From positions 1 through 64,000 of the forward strand of contig JAFLZV010000006.1 in the NCBI GenBank assembly GCA_029785375.1: 64,000 nt of DNA. Direction: 5' to 3'. How positions within the stretch are numbered: position 1 is the first letter of the stretch; each line of letters starts with the position of its first letter. The notes below the pieces were generated by a model, which did not search any database, had not been told where the DNA came from, and saw nothing but the letters and a program-made list of their open reading frames with translations. A program made the position numbers and the translations under genes. Below are positions 32,358-41,181 of the stretch, piece after piece. The DNA comes from Nitrososphaerota archaeon (GTDB lineage: Archaea > Thermoproteota > Nitrososphaeria > Nitrososphaerales > Gagatemarchaeaceae).

Positions 32358-32657
32358 GTGAAACGGCGCGGCGCGAAGGAGGAGGCGGCCTCCGTGGTGA
32401 AGGCGCTGACCGAGTCGGCGGTCGCGCTGTCGCACACCGATCCCGCCATGGCCAGGGCCCAGGCGGCCCTCGCCCGGAAAGTCAAGCTCAGGTTCAACGT
32501 CCGGCTGGACCCGCACCTCCGCTCCTTCACCTGCCGCGGGTGCAAGGGCCTCCTAGTGCCGGGGATCAACGCCAGGGTCCGCCTGGGTCACGGGAAGCAG
32601 ACCATAGTCAGGGTGACCTGCCTTGACTGCGGCCATGTAAATCGGAAAGTAGTGTAG
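32358..32657 (+). CDS. rnp4: RNase P protein component 4 (Rpr2/Rnp4 family)
   Basis: A 99-residue protein: helical N-terminal half, then a zinc ribbon with CRGCKGLLVPG and CLDCGH (two CxxC pairs). The R-x-R-L-x-H-G-K segment in between is typical of archaeal Rnp4/Rpp21, which binds RNase P RNA and pairs with Rnp3. Start GTG 32358. Adjacent to Nep1 and S19e, so in an RNA and ribosome maturation neighbourhood. Confidence 0.85.
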   Translation: MKRRGAKEEAASVVKALTESAVALSHTDPAMARAQAALARKVKLRFNVRLDPHLRSFTCRGCKGLLVPGINARVRLGHGKQTIVRVTCLDCGHVNRKVV

Positions 32658-32707
32658 GAAGCTTAAATACCGTCTAGCAGGGCTCGAAAAACACCGCGTG
32701 AAAGGTT

Positions 32708-33160
32708 ATGGTTAGTGCCCACGATGTCCCGTCAGGGAAGCTCATCTCAGCCTTAGCGGAGCAGATGAAGGCGGTCCCGTCGGTCCAGGAGCCAGACTGG
32801 GCGAAGTTCGTCAAGACAGGCTCCCACGCCGAACGCCCGCCGATTAGCCCCGACTGGTGGTTCGCCAGGGCCGCCTCGCTGCTGCGCAAGGTCTACCTCC
32901 ACGGTCCGGTCGGGCTGAGCGACTTAGAGCGCGTCTACGGCGGGACCAAGGCTCTGCACTACTTCCCCAAGCACCACAGGGACGCCGGGGGCTCCTCCAT
33001 CAGGGTCATACTGAAGCAGTTGGAGCAGGCCGAGCTGGTCTCCAAGACCTCCAAGGGGAGGGTCCTCACCTCGAAGGGGCGCGCCATGCTCGACAAGACC
33101 AGCAACGAGCTCTTCACGGCTCTCAGCAAGGAGAACAAGGCACTCGAGAGGTACGCCTAG
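32708..33160 (+). CDS. rps19e: Ribosomal protein S19e
   Basis: A 150-residue small-subunit protein. WWFARAASLLRKVYLHGPVG, then LKQLEQAELVSK...GRVLTSKGRAMLDK are the S19e landmarks. A TATA-like GCTTAAATACC (32662-32672) and a short leader with GGTTATGG precede it. It heads a tight block: PDCD5-like, L39e, L31e, eIF6, prefoldin alpha and FtsY, with gaps of 1 to 10 bases. Confidence 0.95.
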   Translation: MVSAHDVPSGKLISALAEQMKAVPSVQEPDWAKFVKTGSHAERPPISPDWWFARAASLLRKVYLHGPVGLSDLERVYGGTKALHYFPKHHRDAGGSSIRVILKQLEQAELVSKTSKGRVLTSKGRAMLDKTSNELFTALSKENKALERYA

Positions 33161-33162
33161 GC

Positions 33163-33435
33163 ATGTCCGAACAGCAGAAGCAGCCAGACAAGGAAGCCGC
33201 GGAGCGGAAGATGATGAGGGACGCGGCCCTGAGGATGGCCCTGACCTCCGACGCAAGGCAGCGCCTGGCCAACGTGAAGATGGTGAGGCCCGACCTCGCA
33301 GGCTCCATCGAGGAGTACGTCATCCAGCTGGCTTCGTCCGGGAAGCTCAGGAAGCCCGTCGACGACGAGCAGGTCAAGCAGATGCTCGGCGCTTTGCAGG
33401 AGAAGAAGCGGGAGATCAAGATAAGGAGGATTTGA
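33163..33435 (+). CDS. PDCD5-family DNA-binding protein
   Basis: A 90-residue basic/acidic helical bundle with [27 protein letters not shown], the PDCD5 core, and [10 protein letters not shown] at the C-terminus. Archaeal members bind DNA, and the eukaryotic homologue works with prefoldin-related chaperones. ATG 33163 lies 2 bases after the S19e stop, and S19e-PDCD5-L39e is a common archaeal order. Confidence 0.92.
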   Translation: MSEQQKQPDKEAAERKMMRDAALRMALTSDARQRLANVKMVRPDLAGSIEEYVIQLASSGKLRKPVDDEQVKQMLGALQEKKREIKIRRI

Positions 33436-33436
33436 A

Positions 33437-33595
33437 TTGGCACGAGTGAAGGACACATCGAAGAAGAACAGGCTCACGAAGGCCGGGAAGCAGGCCCGCT
33501 CGGTCCCTACTTGGGTCATAGTAAGGACCAACCGCAAGGTCAGGTCGAACCCCAAGCGGAGGTACTGGAGGCAGCGCAAGCTGAAGCTCAGGTGA
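33437..33595 (+). CDS. rpl39e: Ribosomal protein L39e
   Basis: A 52-residue very basic protein starting at TTG 33437, 1 base after the previous stop. It contains [13 protein letters not shown] and [14 protein letters not shown], typical of L39e, which lines the exit tunnel of the large subunit. Confidence 0.95.
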   Translation: MARVKDTSKKNRLTKAGKQARSVPTWVIVRTNRKVRSNPKRRYWRQRKLKLR

Positions 33596-33601
33596 TCATG
33601 A

Positions 33602-33883
33602 GTGTCTGAAGGGAGAATGGAAGAGCTGACCCGGACCTACGTCGTCCCCCTGGGGGTCGTCTACGAGGCCCCTCCCTACAGGAGGGCGAAGAAGGCGATA
33701 GCTGTCATAAGGGAATTCACGACCCGCCACATGAAGGCCAACCAGGTCAGCATCGACTCCGAGGTCAACGAACTGATCTGGGCCAGGGGGATCAAGCACC
33801 CTCCGCGGCGCATCACCCTGGAGATGGAGAGGGACGAGGACGGCATAGTCACGGTCAGCCTCCCAGAGTCAGAACAAGTGTGA
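33602..33883 (+). CDS. rpl31e: Ribosomal protein L31e
   Basis: A 93-residue large-subunit protein. RTYVVPLGVVYEAPPYRRAKKAI and NELIWARGIKHPPRRI match L31e. The start is GTG 33602, 6 bases after L39e. L31e sits near the tunnel exit. Confidence 0.95.
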   Translation: MSEGRMEELTRTYVVPLGVVYEAPPYRRAKKAIAVIREFTTRHMKANQVSIDSEVNELIWARGIKHPPRRITLEMERDEDGIVTVSLPESEQV

Positions 33884-33887
33884 CCCG

Positions 33888-34553
33888 ATGGGTCTCCACC
33901 TGATGGACATCTACCGCAGCCCCAACATAGGAATCTTCCTACGAGTCAACGACAGGTTCCTGCTCGTCCCCAAGGGGCTGGCCCAGACCAAGTCGGACAA
34001 GCTCTGTGAGAACCTCCACGTCTCTGCCGTACCCTCTTCAATCGGGGAGTCTAGGCTGCTGGGGGCGCTCACTTCCATGAACGACAACGGCGTCCTGGTG
34101 TCCAGGCTGGCGGAAGACTTTGAGATCAGGGAGATCAGGGAGGGGACCGGCCTCAACGTCGCCCGCCTTGACTCCAAGCTGACCGCGGTGGGAAACCTGA
34201 TCGTCGCCAACGACAAAAGAGCTTTCGCCTCCCCCGCCCTGGACTCCAAGGCGCTGACTCAGATCAGGGACGTGCTGGGGACCGAAGTGGAACAGGGCGC
34301 CATCGGAGAGTACTACCAGGTGGGCTCCCTGGCGGTCGCCACCAACCGCGGAGCTGCCGTGTACCCAGGGATGGGCGAGGCCGAGGTCGCCCGGCTGGGC
34401 GCTGCGCTTGGGGTGGACGCCTATCCGACGTCTGTCAACAGCGGAGTCCCCTATGTCTCCTCAGGCCTGGTGGCCAACTCGGGGAACGCCGTGGCGGGGA
34501 GCCAGACGACCGGACCTGAGCTTGTGTTTATAACGCGGGCGCTGAGCGTTTGA
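33888..34553 (+). CDS. eif6: Translation initiation factor 6 (aIF6)
   Basis: Anti-association factor that binds the large subunit and blocks joining. The 221-residue length and pentein repeats with SPNIGIFLRVNDRFLLVP, GALTSMNDNGVLV and NLIVANDKRAFASP fit. Four bases after L31e. In many archaea L18Ae (LX) follows eIF6 directly; here prefoldin alpha comes next and no LX gene is seen. Confidence 0.95.
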   Translation: MGLHLMDIYRSPNIGIFLRVNDRFLLVPKGLAQTKSDKLCENLHVSAVPSSIGESRLLGALTSMNDNGVLVSRLAEDFEIREIREGTGLNVARLDSKLTAVGNLIVANDKRAFASPALDSKALTQIRDVLGTEVEQGAIGEYYQVGSLAVATNRGAAVYPGMGEAEVARLGAALGVDAYPTSVNSGVPYVSSGLVANSGNAVAGSQTTGPELVFITRALSV

Positions 34554-34563
34554 AACAAGTGAA

Positions 34564-34995
34564 ATGAGCGAGATGTCCACGGCCGAAGACGCGGTAAACG
34601 CCCTCGTGGTCGAGATAAGGGTCCTCGAAGGCACATACAACGAGCTCTCGGCGAGGCAGAACCTCCTCGAGCGGGCGATGCTCGAAGGGAGGGCCGCCCT
34701 CGACGCGATAAAGGGGTTGTCTGGTCAGGACTCAGGCGAGGTACTCACTCAGGTCGGGGGAGGGATCATGCTCAGGTCCAGCCCGCCCGAGACCGAACGG
34801 GTCCTGGTGAGCATCGGCGCCAACGTGGTGGTCGAGAAGTCCAGGGACGAGGCGGTGGCCATCCTCGAAGAGAGGGGGAGGGACATCGAAAAGACGCTTG
34901 TTTCGCTGGTGAATCAGAGGAACGAGATAGCCCAGCGGCTGAACTCGGACAGGGAAGTCCTGAACAGCTACATGGCCCGAAGCCAGCAGGGGTAG
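34564..34995 (+). CDS. pfdA: Prefoldin subunit alpha
   Basis: A 143-residue protein: two long coiled-coil helices separated by a beta region with GGGIMLRSS, VLVSIGANVVVEKS. Two alpha and four beta subunits form the jellyfish-shaped co-chaperonin that hands unfolded proteins to the thermosome. It lies 10 bases after eIF6 and 4 bases before ftsY, a common archaeal order. Confidence 0.92.
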   Translation: MSEMSTAEDAVNALVVEIRVLEGTYNELSARQNLLERAMLEGRAALDAIKGLSGQDSGEVLTQVGGGIMLRSSPPETERVLVSIGANVVVEKSRDEAVAILEERGRDIEKTLVSLVNQRNEIAQRLNSDREVLNSYMARSQQG

Positions 34996-34999
34996 CCCT

Positions 35000-35905
35000 T
35001 TGTTCGACCGGCTGAAGCAGGCATTCTCTTCGATAACGAGCGCGGTAAAGGAGAAGCAGCTCGGCGGCCAGGACCTCGACAAGGCCGTCTTCGACTTCGA
35101 GATCTCGCTGATCGAGAGCGATGTCGCCCAGACCGTCGCCGAGGCTCTCACCGCAGAGGTGCAGAAGAGCCTGGCAGGGATCAAGGTCGAGCGCTCAGTC
35201 GACCCCGCGGAAGTGGTCGGGGAGCGGCTCAGCGCCTCTCTTGAGGCGGCCTTCGCCAAGGCGGGGTCCGTCGACATCGTGTCGAACATCAAGGAGAAGT
35301 CGAAGGCGGGCGACCCCTATGTCATCCTGTTCCTGGGGATCAACGGCACAGGGAAGACGACGACCGTGGCCAAGTTCGCCAACTTCCTGAAGAAGAGCGG
35401 CCTTTCGGTCGTCTGTGCGGCCGGGGACACCCACAGGCCCGGTGCCATCGAGCAGCTGTCAGAGCACGCAGAGAGGCTTTCCATCAAGGTCGTCTCACAG
35501 CGCTATGGGGCGGACCCGGCGGCGGTGGGGCGGGACGGCGTCCTCTACGCGAAGGCGCACCACGTCGACTGCCTCCTGATCGACACGGCAGGGAGGATGC
35601 AGACCAACCAGAACCTGATGGAAGAGATGTCTAAGATAGGCAGGGTGGTGAAACCTGACTTCCGCATATTCGTGGCCGACGCGCTGACCGGGAACGACGC
35701 CGTCTCCCAGGCTCAGCTCTTCAACCAGCACGTCGGCTTCGATGGCGCCGTCCTGACCAAGGCTGACGCCGACGTCAGGGGCGGGGCAGCCCTCTCGATA
35801 GTCTACACGACAGGGAAACCAGTCCTCTTCCTGGGGGTAGGGCAGGGGTACGACGACCTGGCCCCCTTCGACTCCAAGGCGTTTCTAGGGTCGCTGCTGG
35901 CCTAG
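35000..35905 (+). CDS. ftsY: SRP receptor FtsY
   Basis: A 301-residue GTPase with the NG domain: G1 GINGTGKTTTVAK near residue 113, DTAGRMQTNQNLMEEM (G3 and following) near 195, and TKADADVRGG near 252 (usual form T-K-x-D). The N-terminal acidic A domain is short. It docks SRP-ribosome complexes at the membrane. The start is TTG 35000. The 3' end overlaps the convergent nitrilase gene by 4 bases. Confidence 0.95.
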   Translation: MFDRLKQAFSSITSAVKEKQLGGQDLDKAVFDFEISLIESDVAQTVAEALTAEVQKSLAGIKVERSVDPAEVVGERLSASLEAAFAKAGSVDIVSNIKEKSKAGDPYVILFLGINGTGKTTTVAKFANFLKKSGLSVVCAAGDTHRPGAIEQLSEHAERLSIKVVSQRYGADPAAVGRDGVLYAKAHHVDCLLIDTAGRMQTNQNLMEEMSKIGRVVKPDFRIFVADALTGNDAVSQAQLFNQHVGFDGAVLTKADADVRGGAALSIVYTTGKPVLFLGVGQGYDDLAPFDSKAFLGSLLA

Positions 35906-36672
35906 TCGGTCCCGAAGGAGTCCCTGGGATATGTCCTCTTCGCCTCACGCGCCTTCTCCCTGACTATCTCGACGGTGACGAAGGGCTCATCGCTGCTCGT
36001 CAGCCCTAGGACCTCGCCGTCCGGGTCCACGACCCACCCCAAGCCGCCGAACCTCGCGGCACCGCGTCCTCTCGACCTGTTCGACGAGAGGCAGTAGGCG
36101 CCGGAGACGACGGCGGCCGCCCTCCCGCCGGCAAGCCACTTGTCCACGCCGAGCCCCGTCGCCCTGGGGACCATGATCACGTCGGCTCCCTCCTTCCCAT
36201 AGGCCCTCGCGTTCCAGACAGACCAGAGGTCGCTGCAGATGAGGAACCCGGCCCTCCAGCCGCGGACCTCGAAGGCGGAGACCTTTCTCTCTCCCCTGGT
36301 GTACCAGGGAGCCTCGTAGAACCCGGGCTGGTCAGGGAGGTAGCGCTTCCTGTGGTGCCCAGCTACCTTCCCCCCGGCGCTCCAGACGAACCCTTCGTTG
36401 AACCTCCTCCTGCCGACCTCCACCGGTCTCGACCCGGCCACAAAGGCAACCCCCAGTTCCGGGAGCCTCCCCATCCAGCGGCCGTGCTCCTCCACCGACC
36501 GGTCCCAGACGCCACGGCTGAATCTGCGGCTTGCGAACATCCAACGCACGAAAGGCATCTCCGGGAGCAGGACCAGCCCGCTGCCCTCGCGCTTCACATG
36601 GGTCCCCAGCCGCTCCCACCACTCGCCGAACTCTGACCTGTCGTCCGGCATCTCGCAGACGGTGGCCTTCAT
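35902..36672 (-). CDS. Carbon-nitrogen hydrolase (nitrilase superfamily)
   Basis: A 256-residue protein with the Glu-Lys-Cys triad: E in LLPEMPF near residue 38, K in HHRKRYLP near 108, and C in GFLICSDLW near 143, the last in the family's L-I-C-x-D nucleophile elbow. It hydrolyses amides or nitriles; the substrate is unknown. No partner gene is suggested: it is convergent with ftsY and lies 22 bases downstream of the ACT gene on the same strand. Confidence 0.85.
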   Translation of the reverse strand: MKATVCEMPDDRSEFGEWWERLGTHVKREGSGLVLLPEMPFVRWMFASRRFSRGVWDRSVEEHGRWMGRLPELGVAFVAGSRPVEVGRRRFNEGFVWSAGGKVAGHHRKRYLPDQPGFYEAPWYTRGERKVSAFEVRGWRAGFLICSDLWSVWNARAYGKEGADVIMVPRATGLGVDKWLAGGRAAAVVSGAYCLSSNRSRGRGAARFGGLGWVVDPDGEVLGLTSSDEPFVTVEIVREKAREAKRTYPRDSFGTD

Positions 36673-36694
36673 GGTGCCGGCGCTCCGCCCCCCG

Positions 36695-37408
36695 TCAGTC
36701 AGCTTCTTCGCCCAGCCTCCTCCGTTCCTCGCTCACAAGCTCGGTCATGGCCTCGAACGCGCGGCTGGCGTCCTTCATACCCACCACCATGATGGTGTCC
36801 GTGTAGCAGCTGACGGTGTCTTCGACGTTGACCTTCTTCCTGAACAGCTGGTTGTAGAGGGTGCTGACGCACCCAGGGGTCGTGACTATCTCGCCGGGGC
36901 TGTGGACCGTTATGGCCGCCTCCTCCTCGCCCTCGTCCAGTATCTCGGCGCTCCCCAGGGCCCTCTTGACCATCCGGTGGAGCCTCTGGTCGAAGATGAG
37001 CGTGATGGACGAGATCGACTCCGACACCTGGATGAAGTCTTCGTGGTGAGCTGACAGCAGCGTCCCCACGACCTGGAGGGTCCTCTTGGTCTTCTCGACT
37101 GACACCCTGGAGACGTGGGTCCTGACGTTGACCACGCTCCCGGCGATTACCCTGCCCACATTGGGCGGGGCCGGGGAGTATGCGCCTCGGAGCCGCTTGA
37201 GGGCCGTCGCCACCCCTACGTCGCTCACCCCCCTGGGCGTCTTCCCCGTCCTGGACGCGACCCTGGGGGCCAGCATCCTGGCGAGGGCGCTGAGGTTCGC
37301 GTAGTCCCTGGCGAGGGCGTCCTGGACCGAGAGGTCGGCGTCCACCTCGTCCCTGACCGCCTTCATGACGGAGGCGGTTTTGACCAGTTTCGGGTCACGT
37401 TTGACCAA
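36695..37408 (-). CDS. ACT-domain protein, possible regulator of the arginine/lysine cluster
   Basis: A 237-residue protein. The N-terminal half is helical (LARDYANLSALARMLAPRV looks like an HTH-like helical part). The C-terminal half has ACT-like segments, STLYNQLFRKKVNVEDTVSCYTDTIMVV, in the pattern of the aspartate-kinase-type ACT fold (usual opening T-P-G-x-x-x-x-x-x-x-L). ACT domains bind amino acids. It is divergent from argG, with a shared bidirectional TATA region and direct repeats, so a role as an amino-acid-sensing regulator of the cluster is a reasonable inference. No catalytic domain is visible. Start TTG 37408; ATG 37366 is an alternative. Confidence 0.6.
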   Translation of the reverse strand: MVKRDPKLVKTASVMKAVRDEVDADLSVQDALARDYANLSALARMLAPRVASRTGKTPRGVSDVGVATALKRLRGAYSPAPPNVGRVIAGSVVNVRTHVSRVSVEKTKRTLQVVGTLLSAHHEDFIQVSESISSITLIFDQRLHRMVKRALGSAEILDEGEEEAAITVHSPGEIVTTPGCVSTLYNQLFRKKVNVEDTVSCYTDTIMVVGMKDASRAFEAMTELVSEERRRLGEEAD

Positions 37409-37440
37409 AACAGCACTTTCTTGTCCAAAATCTATAAAAG
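37380..37440. promoter_or_regulatory. Divergent promoter of argG and the ACT gene
   Basis: TCTATAAAAG (37431-37440) is a TATA box for argG (TTG 37468, 28 bases on). Read on the other strand, CTTTTATAGA is a TATA box for the ACT gene (TTG 37408, 23-32 bases on). Beside it are repeats TTGACCAGTT (37380-37389), TTGACCAAAA (37401-37410) and TTGTCCAAAA (37421-37430) spaced by 21 and 20 bases, so on one DNA face. The first two overlap the first codons of the ACT gene if its TTG start is right. Confidence 0.5.
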
Positions 37441-37467
37441 CGTTATCTGGGCCGTCCGGCCTGAAGT

Positions 37468-38712
37468 TTGCGCCGAACCGTAGCCCTCGCCTTCTCCGGC
37501 GGCCTTGACACTTCGGTGTGCGTCAAGTGGCTCCAGGAGAAGTACGACGCCGAGGTCATCACTGTAACCCTCGACCTGGGCCAGAAGGACGACATGGGCG
37601 GGATAGAGGAGCGCTCGAGGCAGATCGGCGCCAGGAACCATTACACCATAGACGCCAAGGAGGAGTTCGTACGCGATTACGTCTTCCCTTCTGTCAAGGC
37701 CAACGCGCTCTACGAGGAGAAGTATCCGCTCGGCACCGCCCTGGGGAGGCCTCTCATAGGGAAGAAGCTTGTCGAGGTCGCCGAGAAGGAAGGGGCCACC
37801 GCCGTGGCCCACGGCTGCACGGGCAAAGGGAACGACCAGGTGAGGATTGACGTCACTGTGAGGGCGATGAACCCCTCTCTGCAGGTCATAGCCCCTGTCC
37901 GTGAGTGGAACATGAGCAGGGACGAGGAGATAGCCTACGCCCAGCAGCGCGGCCTCCCTGTCAAGCCTTCGAAGTCAATCTTCAGCGTCGACCAGAACAT
38001 ATGGGGGAGGTCAGTGGAGAGCGGCCCCCTCGAGAACCCTGATACCGAGCCGCCAGAAGACGCTTTCGAGTGGACGGCCTCCCCGGAGGAGGCGCCGGAC
38101 GAGCCGGGATACCTGGAGCTCGGCTTCCAGGAGGGAGTACCCACCAGGATGGACGGGAAGGCCATGGAGCCCCTCGAGCTGGTCAGCCGGGTCAACGAGG
38201 TCGCAGGCGCCCACGGTGTCGGGAGGATCGACCACATCGAAGACAGGCTGGTGGGGATAAAGTCCCGTGAAGTCTACGAATGCCCTGCAGCCTCTGTGAT
38301 CATAGAGGCACACAGAGACCTCGAGAAGCTCGTCCTCACCCGCCACGAGCTCGCGTTCAAGGCGCAGGTCGAAAGGGAGTGGGCATGGCTGGTCTACTCG
38401 GGGCTCTGGTTGGAGCCGCTCCGGCCGGCCCTGGACCGGTTCATCGCAGCCACCCAGCACAGGGTGACCGGCTCTGTGAAAGTGAAGCTCTACAAGGGGG
38501 GCGCCAGAGTCGTCGGCAGGTCGTCGGACTACTCCATCTACGACGTCGGCCTGGCTACCTATGGTCGGGGCTCGACCTTCGACCAGATGAGCGCGGTCGG
38601 ATTCATCGAGCTGTGGGGGCTCCAGTCGAGGGTCGCCTCCGGGCTCAGCGCCCAATCCGAGGAAAAAGAAGAGAATGGACATCAGAGGGACAAGGCTAAG
38701 GAAGCCCAGTGA
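37468..38712 (+). CDS. argG: Argininosuccinate synthase
   Basis: Joins citrulline and aspartate with ATP. The 414-residue protein has the PP-loop LAFSGGLDTSVCVKWLQ at the N-terminus, the family landmark AHGCTGKGNDQVR, and VTGSVKVKLYKGGARVVGR. TTG 37468 start is leaderless with respect to the TATA box at 37431-37440. The last 38 bases overlap argH in another frame. It is the first gene of the argG-argH-lysWXYZJK operon. Confidence 0.95.
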   Translation: MRRTVALAFSGGLDTSVCVKWLQEKYDAEVITVTLDLGQKDDMGGIEERSRQIGARNHYTIDAKEEFVRDYVFPSVKANALYEEKYPLGTALGRPLIGKKLVEVAEKEGATAVAHGCTGKGNDQVRIDVTVRAMNPSLQVIAPVREWNMSRDEEIAYAQQRGLPVKPSKSIFSVDQNIWGRSVESGPLENPDTEPPEDAFEWTASPEEAPDEPGYLELGFQEGVPTRMDGKAMEPLELVSRVNEVAGAHGVGRIDHIEDRLVGIKSREVYECPAASVIIEAHRDLEKLVLTRHELAFKAQVEREWAWLVYSGLWLEPLRPALDRFIAATQHRVTGSVKVKLYKGGARVVGRSSDYSIYDVGLATYGRGSTFDQMSAVGFIELWGLQSRVASGLSAQSEEKEENGHQRDKAKEAQ

Positions 38713-40159
38713 CGAGGCCCTCGCCTTCACCTCCTCGATGGCCGACGACGGGCGCATCGCCCGCCAGGTCATCTCGGTGAACATGGCCCACATGGCAGCC
38801 CTGGTCAGGGCGGGGGAGGTGGACCGCCGGGTCGGAGCGAAATGTATGAAGTTCCTGACCGGCGCATCTTCCGAGATCCCGCCCGGCGTAAAGTCCGAGG
38901 ACTTCCACCAGCAGCTCGAACAGGAGGCCGTCGACCTCCTCGGGGTTGAGACCGCCGGGTTCCTCAGCTACGGCAAGAGCAGGAACGACCAGGTCGCCAC
39001 GGCGATACGCATGGAGCTGCGGGAGTCGGTACTGGTCCTGGCCGGCTCCATCGCCGAGCTCCAGGCGGCGCTGCTGGGGCAGGCGAAGAAGAACGGCGCA
39101 GTGCTGGTGCCTGGGTATACCCACCTCCAGAGGGCGCAGCCCGTGACTTTCGCCCACCATCTATTCGCCCACTTCGACGCACTCCAGCGCGACGTCGAGA
39201 GGGCTCTGGAGCTCTATGCGCGCGTCAACCAGTCTCCCATGGGTTCGGCGGCCATGGCGGGGACGTCGGTGAAGGTCGACAGAAGGTACGTCGCAGGCCT
39301 CCTCGGGTTCTCAGGCCTGGTCAGAAACGCCATGGACGGCGCCTCCGCCAGGGACGTCGCGGTCGAGTCCCTTTCATGCGCCACCATCACGGCGCTCGAC
39401 GTCAGCAGGCTGGCGGAGGAGCTGATACTGTGGAGCTCGTCTGAGTTCGGGTACTTGGAGCTCGCCGACGCATACGCGGCGTCAAGCAGCATAATGCCCC
39501 AGAAGAAGAACGCCGTGGTCGCTGAGATGGCCCGGGCCAAGGCTGGGTCGGTCCTGGGAGGGCTGGTCGCCGCCTGCGCCATCCTGAAGGCGCTCCCCTA
39601 TTCATACAATCTCGACCTGCAGGAGGTCACCCCGCACCTCTGGCGTGCCATGGACGACGTGACAAGCGCCGTCAGGCTCCTCGCAGGCATGGTCGCTTCG
39701 GCCTCGCCCAGGAAGGAGCGCCTCTCCTCGGCGGTCCAGGGGGACGGGTCGACGGCCGTCGGCCTCGCCAATCATCTTGTCAGGGAGCACGGCTTCTCTT
39801 TCCGCCAGGCTCACGCCGTGGTAGGGGAGCTGGTCCGCATCTCGGCGGACACAGGCGCGCCCCTTCAGGAAGTGGCTGCGTCCAAACTGGCGAACGTTTC
39901 TGCAGGCTTCGGGAAGAGGGTGGCCCTGGACAGACGGACCATCGAGGCCATCCTCGACCCCGCCCGCTTCCTCGCGAAGGTCGCGACCGAGGGGGGCGCC
40001 AACCCGCGACTGATAGCGAAGGAGCTCGACGCACGCCAACGAGACGTCGCCTCCACTAGGTCCTCGCTCTCCGAGCGGAAGGCCGCGCTGAGGGCGTCGG
40101 AACAGAAGCTGCGCACGACCGCCATGGGCCTGGCCCGGGAGGTGAAGTCAGGAGATTGA
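38675..40159 (+). CDS. argH: Argininosuccinate lyase
   Basis: Cleaves argininosuccinate to arginine and fumarate. The 494-residue protein has the class II fumarase-superfamily signature SSSIMPQKKNAVVAEMAR (usual form G-S-S-x-M-P-x-K-x-N) with the catalytic Ser, and TGYTHLQRAQPV-type PGYTHLQRAQPVTF. The start overlaps argG by 38 bases and the stop overlaps lysW by 4. Confidence 0.94.
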   Translation: MDIRGTRLRKPSDEALAFTSSMADDGRIARQVISVNMAHMAALVRAGEVDRRVGAKCMKFLTGASSEIPPGVKSEDFHQQLEQEAVDLLGVETAGFLSYGKSRNDQVATAIRMELRESVLVLAGSIAELQAALLGQAKKNGAVLVPGYTHLQRAQPVTFAHHLFAHFDALQRDVERALELYARVNQSPMGSAAMAGTSVKVDRRYVAGLLGFSGLVRNAMDGASARDVAVESLSCATITALDVSRLAEELILWSSSEFGYLELADAYAASSSIMPQKKNAVVAEMARAKAGSVLGGLVAACAILKALPYSYNLDLQEVTPHLWRAMDDVTSAVRLLAGMVASASPRKERLSSAVQGDGSTAVGLANHLVREHGFSFRQAHAVVGELVRISADTGAPLQEVAASKLANVSAGFGKRVALDRRTIEAILDPARFLAKVATEGGANPRLIAKELDARQRDVASTRSSLSERKAALRASEQKLRTTAMGLAREVKSGD

Positions 40160-40329
40160 ACACAAGCTGCAACGAGTGCGGAGCCGGTCTGGCCGTACCA
40201 GACGATGCCATAGTCGGGGAGCTGGTCTCGTGCAAGGACTGCTCGTCAGAGTACGAGGTAGCGGAGATATCGAACGGCACTGCCCTGCTCAAGGCCGCCG
40301 AGAAGGTCGGAGAGGACTGGGGAGAATAG
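40156..40329 (+). CDS. lysW: Amino-group carrier protein LysW
   Basis: A 57-residue acidic carrier. An N-terminal zinc ribbon with CNECG and CKDC, and the C-terminal EDWGE whose terminal Glu gamma-carboxyl carries the substrate's amino group through lysine or arginine synthesis. It begins at TTG 40156, overlapping argH, and its TAG overlaps the GTG start of lysX by one base. Confidence 0.95.
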   Translation: MNTSCNECGAGLAVPDDAIVGELVSCKDCSSEYEVAEISNGTALLKAAEKVGEDWGE

Positions 40330-41180
40330 TGAAGCTCACCATAACCTTCGACAGGCTGAGGTGGGAGGAGAAGGCGCTCAGCGAAGCCGCCGCGGCTGCC
40401 GGGATAGACGCTACGCTGGTCGACGTCAAGGGGCTGGTCTTCGAAGTCCCGAAGAGGCGGCAGGAGTTCGGGGACGTCGTCCTCCAGCGGTGCATCAGCC
40501 ACTACCGCTCGTCGAACCTCACCCGAGCTCTCGAAGGGGCGGGGATACAGGTAGTCAACAGCCAGGCGGTGGCTGAGGTCTGCAGCAACAAGCTCGCCAC
40601 CACCATCGCGCTCTCGAAGGCGGGGGTGCCTACGCCGCGCACCTTCCTCGCCCTCACATCCGAGGCTGCTGAGGAAGCGGCCGAGGCCCTCGGCTACCCC
40701 CTAGTGCTGAAGCCGTTCACCGGGAGCTGGGGGCGGATGGTGACGGTCGTCCGGGACAGGGAGACCCTCCGGTCATTGATCGAATACAAGGAAGAGCTAG
40801 CCAACCCACAGGAGCAGCACATGTACTACATGCAGGAGTACGTCAACAGGCCCCCGCGGGACGTCAGGGCTATAGTGGCCGGGGACAGCATCGTCGCCTG
40901 CGTCCACAGGGTCGCTCCGCCAGGGGAGTGGAGGACGAACGTCGCCCGGGGCGCGACATCCGAGGCGTTCAAGCCAGACGCCGACCTCACGGAGGTCATC
41001 CTGAAGGCCGCCGAGGCCGTGGGGGGAGGCATCCTGGGGGTGGACGCCATGGAGCCAGAGTCAGGCTACCTGGTCCACGAGGTCAACAACACCGTCGAGT
41101 TCAAGGGGGCCCAGTCAGCCGTGGGCTTAGACATCCCCTCAAGGCTGATCGGCTACGTGGCAGGGCTGGCGAGGAGATAG
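40329..41180 (+). CDS. lysX: LysW-substrate ligase LysX/ArgX (ATP-grasp)
   Basis: Ligates alpha-aminoadipate or glutamate to the C-terminal Glu of LysW. The 283-residue ATP-grasp enzyme begins GTG 40329 at MKLTITFDRLRWEEK. YPLVLKPFTGSWGRMV holds the ATP-binding Lys and Gly loop, and GVDAMEPESGYLVHEVNNTVEFKG the metal-binding Glu and Asn residues. Only one copy is present in the window with a single LysW pathway and argG/argH, so it may accept both substrates. That is inferred from the context. Confidence 0.92.
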   Translation: MKLTITFDRLRWEEKALSEAAAAAGIDATLVDVKGLVFEVPKRRQEFGDVVLQRCISHYRSSNLTRALEGAGIQVVNSQAVAEVCSNKLATTIALSKAGVPTPRTFLALTSEAAEEAAEALGYPLVLKPFTGSWGRMVTVVRDRETLRSLIEYKEELANPQEQHMYYMQEYVNRPPRDVRAIVAGDSIVACVHRVAPPGEWRTNVARGATSEAFKPDADLTEVILKAAEAVGGGILGVDAMEPESGYLVHEVNNTVEFKGAQSAVGLDIPSRLIGYVAGLARR

Positions 41181-41181
41181 C

